Of a DNA stretch of 29,080 nt, positions 22,938 to 29,080 are shown in pieces. The position numbers were made by a program, and so were the translations under genes. The stretch comes from CAZJAH01 sp964544155 (GTDB taxonomy: Bacteria > Bacteroidota > Ignavibacteria > Kapaibacteriales > UBA2268). The notes under the pieces were generated by a model, which saw only the letters and a program-made list of their open reading frames with translations, ran no database searches and was not told the origin of the DNA. Numbering within the stretch: the first letter of the stretch is position 1; the number at the start of each line of letters is the position of its first letter. The stretch lies in contig CAZJAH010000038.1 in NCBI GenBank assembly GCA_964544155.1, positions 1-29,080 on the forward strand, given 5' to 3'.

Positions 22938-24158
22938 TTAGTATAAAAGATATTTACCGCGAAGTTTAAGAAAATCAATCAGTCCTTCATTTGCAGCTTC
23001 GATAATTTTCTCATCAGGGGCGCCTGAGAACATGAGCTCATACAACTTTTCACTGCCGGTAACCTTAATGAACATCTGTCTCGCGTTATCTTTTAACTTA
23101 GCGCCGCTAAATAGCGTGGGATGGGTTCTCCTAATAGCCAGCATCAGCCTGATACCATCTGTATAAGGCCTGAACTCATTGCTTAAAGAAAAAGTAATCA
23201 GAAATCCGTCGCAGTACTTGCTGCTGTACATACCGTAAAATGGCCTGTACTTTGTTTTGCTTAAATGAAAGCCCGGTGAAAGTACACCAAGGCTTTTTTC
23301 AATTTCATTAACTCTTAGCCCGGGCTGGCCAATATACTGAAAGGGCAGGGTAGTGCCGATACCTATGCTGATTATTCCCAGTTCGCCGAATGTACCCAGC
23401 GCGGCTGCACCCCGTATAGCTCCGGGTGTAGGTATATGAGGAGATGTCGGATACCAGCCAAGGCCTGTATCTTCCCATGCCATCCATCGCTGCCATCCAT
23501 CCATTTGAATGACCTTTACTTCGCATTGCCTGCCATTTCCCAGCCAGCCTTCATGGATTATCATGAGCGCGAGCTCTCCCAGTGTGCAGCCATGAATATA
23601 TGATACGGGAATTATCCCCACGAAAGATCTGTAAGCGGTGTCCAATACGCTGCCGTCGGCTATCATTCCTCCGATTGGATTTGGCCTGTCAAGAATTATA
23701 ACAGTCTTTTTTATCTCAGCGCAGGCTTCCATAGCTCTATAAACAGAACTGAGAAAAGTATAGGAACGGATCCCAATATCCTGTATATCAATCAATAATG
23801 CATCAATTTCTGATAAAACGCTCTGAGATGGTGATTTAGAAGCGCCGTACATAGAGAGTATGGGTATCTGGTTGAATGATTCATCTTCTACCTTCAAGCC
23901 GGCCGGAACTGCCGTATAAAAGCCGTGCTCCGGCGTGAAAATTGCTGACAGCTCGAATTCATCAGACTCAGAAAGAACTTCTGCCGTTAACCTGCCGTCT
24001 GAAGTACGGCCTGAGAAATTTGTAAGAAGTGCTATCTTCTTTCCCCTGATTTCATCGAAGCCGTTTTGTATCAGTACGTCAATACCCGGTTTGACTTTTG
24101 CGCCCAGCGAAGCGGCACTTAAAATAAATATGACTGCAAGAAATTTCAGCTTAAACAT
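22938..24158 (-). CDS. Exported NamZ-like exo-beta-N-acetylmuramidase (DUF1343, GH171)
   Basis: A 406-aa protein with a signal peptide (FLAVIFILSAASLGA, cleavage about residue 20) and a DUF1343 domain. Characterised members such as Bacillus NamZ release MurNAc from the non-reducing ends of peptidoglycan fragments. Conserved blocks are IALLTNFSG (42-50), FTPEHGF (74-80, with E77), DIQDIGIRSYTFLS, ILDRPNPIGG, SYIHGCTLGELAL, WYPTSPHIPTP and SIGIGTTLPFQYIGQPG. The last differs from the GRGTT form of many homologues (GIGTT here). Export implies a periplasmic or outer-membrane role. It lies 52 bases after the TPR gene in the same direction. The family is firm; the precise sugar specificity is inferred. 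Confidence 0.87.
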   Translation of the reverse strand: MFKLKFLAVIFILSAASLGAKVKPGIDVLIQNGFDEIRGKKIALLTNFSGRTSDGRLTAEVLSESDEFELSAIFTPEHGFYTAVPAGLKVEDESFNQIPILSMYGASKSPSQSVLSEIDALLIDIQDIGIRSYTFLSSVYRAMEACAEIKKTVIILDRPNPIGGMIADGSVLDTAYRSFVGIIPVSYIHGCTLGELALMIIHEGWLGNGRQCEVKVIQMDGWQRWMAWEDTGLGWYPTSPHIPTPGAIRGAAALGTFGELGIISIGIGTTLPFQYIGQPGLRVNEIEKSLGVLSPGFHLSKTKYRPFYGMYSSKYCDGFLITFSLSNEFRPYTDGIRLMLAIRRTHPTLFSGAKLKDNARQMFIKVTGSEKLYELMFSGAPDEKIIEAANEGLIDFLKLRGKYLLY

Positions 24159-24210
24159 TTTACCTGCGACTTTGATTTTAAATAAGGCAAACTAAGCCAT
24201 TCCCGTGCCA

Positions 24211-25368
24211 TTATTTATAGGGAGTTTGTAAATATTTCCGTGCTTCATCATGAGAGTTGCCATATTCATCCATTCTGAGTACTTTTTCGTATTGTCCTTT
24301 GGCGTACTTTCTTTTTCCCTGAAGGTCGAATATCTGCCCGATTTTCAGATTAGTTTCGATCATAAATCCTGAAGGCCCGTCTTTATCGAGCTTTCTGGAG
24401 CCCTCATCAGCCTTGTAAAAATATTTTAGAGCCATTTCATAATCGCCTGAGCGCATGAGTGATGTTCCAATGTAGTACATAGCCTCTCTGGCAGTAAGGT
24501 TGTCATAACCTGTTTTTCTGGCAATGCAGCGTTTAAGGACTTCGCGCCATGTAGCTTCCATTTGATCATACATACCCCGCCTGACATAGGCCCTGCCGAG
24601 ATACCTGTGAAAATAAGGATTGTCTGAATACTTGCCGTGTAATGTCTGAGCCGCCTGCAGGGCTTTTGTTAAATCATTTTCAAATGAGTAATATATCTGA
24701 AGCAATACAACTTTGGCTTCAACCGCTGCATACCTGGCGTGCTTTGCCGCTGCTTTGAGCTGTAATAAACCGATTTCCTTATCTCCCCGCGGAAGAAATA
24801 CCGTAAACGGCTTCACCATAGGATATTTCTCGGGTATTGCCACAGCAAAATAATTATATATTCCTGTGCCCAGCATGATATCCTTATTCGTGGGAGCAAT
24901 TTTCTGGCATTTTATCATGATATTAAAAGCATCTTTTCCATCTGATGCCGCCTTTATCCAGTTCTCCCTTTGGGCGTGATAACGTCCTCTGAATCCGAGT
25001 GCTCCGCCTTTAAAGAATAGCATAACCACGTCATATGGATTATCTTCAAGATGCCGGTCGGATACTTCTATAACTTTGTTGATTTTTTTTAAAAAACTAT
25101 CATCGAAGCGGTCCGTAAAGCGGTAGAGGGTAATCTTCCACCAATCAACCATGGCGTCGAGGAAATAACCAACAGGATGATCAGGATAGCGGTCAATGAC
25201 TTCTTTGAATATATCTTCAGCTTCGTCGAATTCCACATTATATATTTTATCAATTCCAATCTGAACAAGGCTGTCGGCATCGCTTCTCATTATGGCCCAC
25301 TGCGCTTGAGCAAGGCTGCCGGAGATCATCAAAAATATGACAGTTATCAGTATTTTTTTCATTAACAT
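24211..25368 (-). CDS. Exported TPR-repeat protein of unknown function
   Basis: A 385-aa protein beginning with a signal peptide (KKILITVIFLMISGSLAQAQ; no lipobox cysteine), so probably periplasmic. The rest is helical with TPR-like pairs: near the N-terminus YNVEFDEAEDIFKEVIDRYPDHP, in the middle NPYFHRYLGRAYVRRGMYDQMEATWREV, and at the C-terminus SGDYEMALKYFYKADEG and GKRKYAKGQYEKVL. The centre (GTGIYNYFAVAIPEKYP, FLPRGDKEIG) contains a conserved-looking stretch that I cannot name. TPR proteins of this kind often scaffold envelope complexes. ATG at 25368 or 25362 may start it (MLMKK); no ribosome site distinguishes them. It lies between a CPBP protease gene and the NamZ-like gene. Confidence 0.75.
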   Translation of the reverse strand: MLMKKILITVIFLMISGSLAQAQWAIMRSDADSLVQIGIDKIYNVEFDEAEDIFKEVIDRYPDHPVGYFLDAMVDWWKITLYRFTDRFDDSFLKKINKVIEVSDRHLEDNPYDVVMLFFKGGALGFRGRYHAQRENWIKAASDGKDAFNIMIKCQKIAPTNKDIMLGTGIYNYFAVAIPEKYPMVKPFTVFLPRGDKEIGLLQLKAAAKHARYAAVEAKVVLLQIYYSFENDLTKALQAAQTLHGKYSDNPYFHRYLGRAYVRRGMYDQMEATWREVLKRCIARKTGYDNLTAREAMYYIGTSLMRSGDYEMALKYFYKADEGSRKLDKDGPSGFMIETNLKIGQIFDLQGKRKYAKGQYEKVLRMDEYGNSHDEARKYLQTPYK

Positions 25369-25424
25369 ACAAATAATTTTTAATAAGTATAATCTATAAT
25401 CAAGACGAAGTCTTTTTTTGATTA

Positions 25425-26306
25425 TTAATAGGAAGTCAGCTCGGCTTCTTTGACGCGCCTTTTAAAAAGGGAGGAAGAAATATAAGGGTCTGCATCAGCA
25501 ATTTTATTCATTATAAGAAGAATGATTATCATTGAGAGGGTAACCGCGAAACCCGATTCAATACCGAAGTTGTCGCCAAATATAAAAATTGTAAATGGAT
25601 TTTCAGGAACATAAAGTGAGAAAATTCCGGGAGCGAAATAAATACCGCTTATTGGCTTGGACAGCAAAATGAACTGAAGCCAGTTCCAAAAGAAATGAAA
25701 AGAAATGGGGAGGATCAGTGATAAAGTCCGTATGTACATTAAACAAAATATCAATCCGCTTAAAAATATGTTTATATAAGCAATATAGCCGATTTCAGGA
25801 TTGAACATATGTGCAATGCTGAATAAGGCGCTAAAAATGAATGAAACTAACCAGGGATTGAATTTAGAAATGATCGCCTGGAAGATAATGCCTCTGAATA
25901 TAAGTTCCTCCTCGGCAGCATTGAGGAAATAAAAATAAGTCAGAAAGCTGTAACCGTCATCCCAGGCAAAATTCCTGTTAAGTATAAGCCGGCCCCCAAA
26001 TAGCCAGGATAGCAGCCCTATCGAAATTATAGGAATTAATGCCAGTAGAAATCCTTTTAAAAATAAAGGTAGAGTGAATTTATCAAAATGAAGGCCGGTA
26101 TGCATGATTTTACCACCAATCCTGCCGGATTCAACTAAAATAGTGGCTATAAGCAAGGATATAAATAATACTGCGGCATTAAAATACACAGTAAGGTCAA
26201 ATGGACTCAGGCCATAATAAAAGGCCGCTGTCAATAGTATAAATACTAAAACGCGGCCCCACCAATGGCTTAATGATCTATTCATGAGGTTGACTTTTAG
26301 TGTCAT
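25425..26306 (-). CDS. CPBP-family intramembrane metalloprotease
   Basis: A 293-aa polytopic membrane protein of the CPBP (CAAX protease and bacteriocin-processing, Abi) family. The three metal or catalytic motifs are intact: EExxxR at E133-E134...R138 (AAEEELIFRG), FxxxH at 162-166 (FSIAH) and HxxxN at 204-208 (HFFWN). About seven or eight hydrophobic helices are visible. Bacterial members cut peptides within the membrane or serve in bacteriocin self-immunity; the substrate is unknown. Its ATG lies 9 bases after the stop of the HicB-like gene with an AGAG ribosome site between them, so the two are probably co-transcribed. A second ATG at residue 8 is possible. Confidence 0.88.
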   Translation of the reverse strand: MTLKVNLMNRSLSHWWGRVLVFILLTAAFYYGLSPFDLTVYFNAAVLFISLLIATILVESGRIGGKIMHTGLHFDKFTLPLFLKGFLLALIPIISIGLLSWLFGGRLILNRNFAWDDGYSFLTYFYFLNAAEEELIFRGIIFQAIISKFNPWLVSFIFSALFSIAHMFNPEIGYIAYINIFLSGLIFCLMYIRTLSLILPISFHFFWNWLQFILLSKPISGIYFAPGIFSLYVPENPFTIFIFGDNFGIESGFAVTLSMIIILLIMNKIADADPYISSSLFKRRVKEAELTSY

Positions 26307-26315
26307 CTCTGAGTT

Positions 26316-26522
26316 TTAGTCATTACTCTCAGATGTTTCGCTAATCTCCTCTATGTACTGCTTGATGTGTTCACGCATTCTGTTTTCGACTTCCTCATGT
26401 GCGTTTCCCGTAATCATAAAATTGAGCTGAGGGCAGTATGAGGCGTATTCGGTTTCGCCCCTTCTTCTGATCATTACCTCGTAATCATACGGGTTTGTGC
26501 TTTTGATCTTTTCAAATGGCAT
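26316..26522 (-). CDS. Small HicB-like protein without a HicA partner
   Basis: A 68-aa protein with the layout of the HicB-type RNase-H-like partial fold: YDYEVMIRRRGETEYASYCPQLNFMITGNAHEEV, then a helix (ENRMREHIKQYIEEI). In toxin-antitoxin systems the cognate HicA toxin (about 60 aa, dsRNA-binding fold) is adjacent; none is present on either strand here, and no DNA-binding domain is attached. Many such solo HicB-like proteins exist with unknown roles. The ATG has a GGAAG purine tract upstream. It precedes the CPBP protease gene by 9 bases and is divergent from the heparinase-like gene. Confidence 0.7.
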   Translation of the reverse strand: MPFEKIKSTNPYDYEVMIRRRGETEYASYCPQLNFMITGNAHEEVENRMREHIKQYIEEISETSESND

Positions 26523-26564
26523 ATTTTTTTCTTCCGATTTTTACACTTAAATAATCATTTTAGA

Positions 26565-26575
26565 CTCATTATGAG
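26565..26575. promoter_or_regulatory. Short palindrome in the 91-bp divergent region
   Basis: CTCAT-T-ATGAG is a perfect 11-base inverted repeat between the HicB-like gene and the heparinase-like gene. It may be an operator or chance; no paired promoter boxes were identified. Confidence 0.2.
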
Positions 26576-26613
26576 CAAAATAATTTTTAAAAATAAAATG
26601 CCCCGGGAACATA

Positions 26614-28614
26614 TTGAAATTAGCCTCATCATTATATATGATTAAAAAAATGCCTCCTGGCCTGCTTATTAAGAAAGCAGCCGTTAAGTTATATCAGGGA
26701 GCAGCGGATTATTTTAATAAGTTGAAAGACCACAAGAAAAGCACATATTCTTATATAGAATCAGGTTTTCGTACCGGGATTTTCCCTGTTGATTTTAATA
26801 AAGAATTAATTAAATCTGCTTCTGTGAGAGAATTTATTGATAAATGTCTGGATCACAGGTTTACTCTGCTGGGAGCAAAAGATCAGAAGATCAGCTATGA
26901 TGCTGATTATCCCGGGTTTGAAGGTATTTCATTCAATGTTAAAATTGATTGTAAAAGCCCGGGCGAAATAATTGAAAAATGCATTAACAGCTCAAACCAG
27001 GGAAGATCAAAAAAAATAGCGGAATTGATCCCGGAAGGTTATAAGCCGATCGACTGGCAGCGCGATTTCAAGTCAGGGTATAGGTGGGATTCCCGATCCT
27101 GGTATAAGGATATTAAATTTGGAACAATAAAAGGGGCTGACATTAAGCTTCCATGGGAAACCGGAAGGTCACAACATTTGCCTTTGCTCGCGTACGCTGC
27201 AATTTATTCGGGAAATGAAGCCCGGAAAAATGATCTTATTAATGAGGTTCGCTCCTTTATACTTGACTTCATTGCTTTTAATCCGCCAAGGTTCGGTACT
27301 CAATGGCTATACGCGATGGATGTTGCCATTCGGGCGATTAATTTCATTCATGCATTTTCAGTTTTGTATGCAGATGATGAAAATAGCTTCGATAGAGAAT
27401 TCATTACTGTCTTTGTTAATTCCATGTATGATCATGGAAGACACATATTCAGCAACCTTGAATACTCGGCAGGGCAGAGAGGAAACCACTACCTGGCAAA
27501 TTTAGCCGGACTAGCATTCATCGGGCAATTCCTGGGCCATCCGGACGCAGCCAAATGGAAGAATAAGGCTATCAACGAAATAAACAAAGAAATAGGCTGG
27601 CAGTTCAATCCTGACGGAACGAATTTTGAGGCTTCAACCTGGTACCATTATCAATCGCTAGAGATCGTCCTGCTGACCATTAACTTTTTAAAAGATGAAG
27701 TTCAGCTTAACCAATCTAATTCTGATAAGATAAATCAAGCCATAGCCTTTGCCGCTTCGCTAAGCACTGAAGGCGATATTCCGCTTATCGGCGATAACGA
27801 CTCAGGGTGCGTAATGAAGTTCCCTATGCAAATTAATGATCCGGATCATTGGGAAAATTATTATGCCTTGTGGATCAAGGCTCTGGCCGAAATGTACTTA
27901 AATAAACCGGCGGATAAATTGTTCTGCACGCCAGACAGCTCGCAGCCATATCCGGTTTTCGGCCTGTATATACAAAAAAATCAAATATATAAAGCTGTCA
28001 TCCGCTGTGGCAGCATCGGCCAAAAGGGAAAAGGAGGCCATTCGCATAACGATCAGCTTTCAATTGTGCTATATTATAAGGGGATACCGCTTATATCGGA
28101 TCCCGGTACTTATGTTTATACCGCTCATCACGAACTCCGTAATAGTTACAGATCAGTTAATTGCCACAATACCCTTGTTGTACCCGGTAAGGAGCAGAAC
28201 AAGTGGGCTACCGGCAAAGAGCATGATCTTTTCTGGATACAAAGCCATGATTCAAAGGCTAAATGCCTTGAATTCCACAGCGGTTTATTCATTGGGGAGC
28301 ACTATGGATACGGTGCCCCGCATAGAAGACAGATCACGTTTGCGGATGATCTGATAGAGATACTCGATTCATGTGATCACCCGGGTGAAAAGATGATTTT
28401 GTTCCATCTTCATCCCGGTGCTACCGCGAAATTTGCAGATAATAAAGTCATTATCCCGAGCCTGGGCAAGCCAGCAATCCTACAATCCGGCGTAAATCCC
28501 GAAATTGAAGAATATAACTACTCACCTGCCTACGGCGTAATTTCGCCCGCCCTGAGAATAATACTCAGATTCACCGGCCATAGTATCAGATCTGTGATCA
28601 GGTTCGAAAGCTGA
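26614..28614 (+). CDS. Heparinase II/III family protein
   Basis: A 666-aa protein with the two usual parts: an N-terminal (alpha/alpha) toroid (FKSGYRWDSRSWY, GRSQHLPLLAYAA, RGNHYLANLAGLAFIG, FNPDGTNFEASTWYHYQSLE) and a C-terminal beta-sandwich with the heparinase II/III core GGHSHNDQLSIVLYYKG (H476, H478, N479, D480). Some members depolymerise uronic-acid polysaccharides by beta-elimination; many bacterial ones lie in capsule or exopolysaccharide gene sets and have unproven activity. No signal peptide is visible at the N-terminus (MKLASSLYMIKKMPPGLL), unlike periplasmic lyases. TTG at 26614 has GGGA 5 bases upstream; ATG at 26638 (MIKKMPP) is the alternative. It is convergent with the next gene, with 5 bases between the stops. 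Confidence 0.83.
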   Translation: MKLASSLYMIKKMPPGLLIKKAAVKLYQGAADYFNKLKDHKKSTYSYIESGFRTGIFPVDFNKELIKSASVREFIDKCLDHRFTLLGAKDQKISYDADYPGFEGISFNVKIDCKSPGEIIEKCINSSNQGRSKKIAELIPEGYKPIDWQRDFKSGYRWDSRSWYKDIKFGTIKGADIKLPWETGRSQHLPLLAYAAIYSGNEARKNDLINEVRSFILDFIAFNPPRFGTQWLYAMDVAIRAINFIHAFSVLYADDENSFDREFITVFVNSMYDHGRHIFSNLEYSAGQRGNHYLANLAGLAFIGQFLGHPDAAKWKNKAINEINKEIGWQFNPDGTNFEASTWYHYQSLEIVLLTINFLKDEVQLNQSNSDKINQAIAFAASLSTEGDIPLIGDNDSGCVMKFPMQINDPDHWENYYALWIKALAEMYLNKPADKLFCTPDSSQPYPVFGLYIQKNQIYKAVIRCGSIGQKGKGGHSHNDQLSIVLYYKGIPLISDPGTYVYTAHHELRNSYRSVNCHNTLVVPGKEQNKWATGKEHDLFWIQSHDSKAKCLEFHSGLFIGEHYGYGAPHRRQITFADDLIEILDSCDHPGEKMILFHLHPGATAKFADNKVIIPSLGKPAILQSGVNPEIEEYNYSPAYGVISPALRIILRFTGHSIRSVIRFES

Positions 28615-28619
28615 CAGGA

Positions 28620-28817
28620 TTATTCCGTCCAGTCTTCTACCTGGTTACGTTTGTGATCTTTTGTATCGTCTTCAAAAAAGCTCCGCACTTCTTTGTCTTC
28701 TGTGTAATTCACATTTTCTACTTGTACTTTTGCTTTTTTACTTTCTGATTCTGTATTTGTATCAGTTACAGGTACAAATAAGAAAACCAGCCACAGGATA
28801 ATATTTGAAATAATCAT
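28620..28817 (-). CDS. Small exported or membrane-anchored acidic protein
   Basis: A 65-aa protein with a hydrophobic N-terminus (MIISNIILWLVFLFVPV), which is either a signal peptide or a membrane anchor. A very polar, acidic tail follows (DTNTESESKKAKVQVENVNY...EDKEVRSFFEDDTKDHK), ending in QVEDWTE. No cysteine follows the hydrophobic stretch, so it is not a lipoprotein. I recognise no family. Coding is supported by a near-perfect Shine-Dalgarno at the correct spacing and by its position 35 bases after another gene on the same strand, whose product also ends in an acidic tail. Confidence 0.7.
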   Translation of the reverse strand: MIISNIILWLVFLFVPVTDTNTESESKKAKVQVENVNYTEDKEVRSFFEDDTKDHKRNQVEDWTE

Positions 28818-28824
28818 TTTTTTA

Positions 28825-28830
28825 CTCCTT
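28825..28830 (-). promoter_or_regulatory. Strong Shine-Dalgarno for the small acidic gene
   Basis: On the - strand AAGGAG lies 7 bases ahead of ATG 28817. It is the clearest ribosome site in the window and the main evidence that the small ORF is translated. Confidence 0.8.
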
Positions 28831-28852
28831 GAAATTTGCTTAAAAAAAATTA

Positions 28853-29080
28853 TTAGTCTTTAATTGGTTCTTCTTCTTTCTTGTCCCATTCTTCGATTAA
28901 CTGCGGGTCGAGGTCAAACACAGGCTGTTCTGATTCATAGCGGTGCATTATATACTGTGTCTGCTCTTCGTCGTTCTGAATATCCTGAATAACAGGTTCG
29001 TTTTCAGTTACCATGTGGTCAAATTCCTCATACGATACGTATGTATTAGGTACGAGTACCTGAATGTGCCATAAGATTGC
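28853..29080 (-). CDS. C-terminal part of an unknown acidic protein (cut by the right edge)
   Basis: The - strand frame is open from the right edge and ends at TAA 28855-28853, leaving 75 residues. It starts AILWHIQVLVPNTYVSYEEF, has a Gln/Glu-rich middle (VIQDIQNDEEQTQYIMHRY), then PVFDLDPQLIEEWDKKEEEPIKD. The composition is strongly acidic and the frame uses ordinary codons without stops. I recognise no family. The start lies outside the window. It is 35 bases upstream of the small acidic gene in the same direction, so the two are probably one operon. Coding is likely but unproven. Confidence 0.6.
   Translation of the reverse strand, partial: AILWHIQVLVPNTYVSYEEFDHMVTENEPVIQDIQNDEEQTQYIMHRYESEQPVFDLDPQLIEEWDKKEEEPIKD

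Overview
The window reads as chromosomal DNA from a Gram-negative bacterium of the wider FCB group (Bacteroidota/Ignavibacteria/Cloacimonadota-like); I cannot name the genus. Three things point there. The partial protein at the left edge ends in a type A T9SS sorting domain. There is a Kdo transferase for lipid A. Bases are moderately AT-rich. Several genes have clear Shine-Dalgarno sequences (purB, pseB, the small gene at 28817), which argues against a typical Bacteroidia member, where such signals are usually absent. GTG and TTG starts appear common (hflX, mfd, kdtA and the heparinase-like gene).

Layout. (1) 3-443: C-terminus of a T9SS-secreted protein, followed by a terminator. (2) 634-7427, + strand: a housekeeping run of hflX, a 72-aa unknown gene whose start has been tandemly duplicated, mfd, tsaB and purB, with overlapping or short junctions, closed by a hairpin at 7457-7487 that can serve both strands. 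(3) 18861-7479, - strand: a nine-gene, nearly gapless glycan operon transcribed pseB, pseC, spsF-type cytidylyltransferase, ATP-grasp ligase, SAM methyltransferase, pseG, pseI, a GT2-like protein with a zinc ribbon, and a protein with two GT-B glycosyltransferase modules. (4) 18862-19408: the only gap above 300 bp. It holds an AT-rich leader, a short GC-richer island with a possible 54-codon ORF, and three 22-bp tandem repeats ending next to the kdtA stop. (5) 21482-19409, - strand: a crotonase-family enoyl-CoA hydratase and kdtA. (6) 21575-24158: a secreted phosphodiester-glycosidase-domain protein (+) convergent with a NamZ/DUF1343 exo-muramidase-like protein (-). (7) 26522-24211, - strand: a solo HicB-like protein, a CPBP membrane protease and a TPR protein, leading into the NamZ gene. 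(8) 26614-28614, +: a heparinase II/III family protein. (9) 29080-28620, - strand: the end of an acidic protein and a small exported acidic protein.

The pse operon is the centre of interest. PseB, PseC, PseG and PseI, plus a SpsF-type CMP-transferase, make a near-complete route from UDP-GlcNAc to a CMP-activated pseudaminic-acid-type sugar, but the N-acetyltransferase PseH is not in the window. Where it might be expected lie an ATP-grasp ligase and a methyltransferase. I infer that the 4-amino group of the PseC product, or a later amine, may carry an unusual, possibly methylated acyl group. The two large downstream proteins are the likely transferases. The set recalls the Bacillus sps spore-coat polysaccharide genes (GT2, CDP-glycerol-type GT, SpsC/E/F/G) but with distinctive fusions. 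No tRNA, rRNA, CRISPR array, insertion sequence or clear pseudogene was seen.
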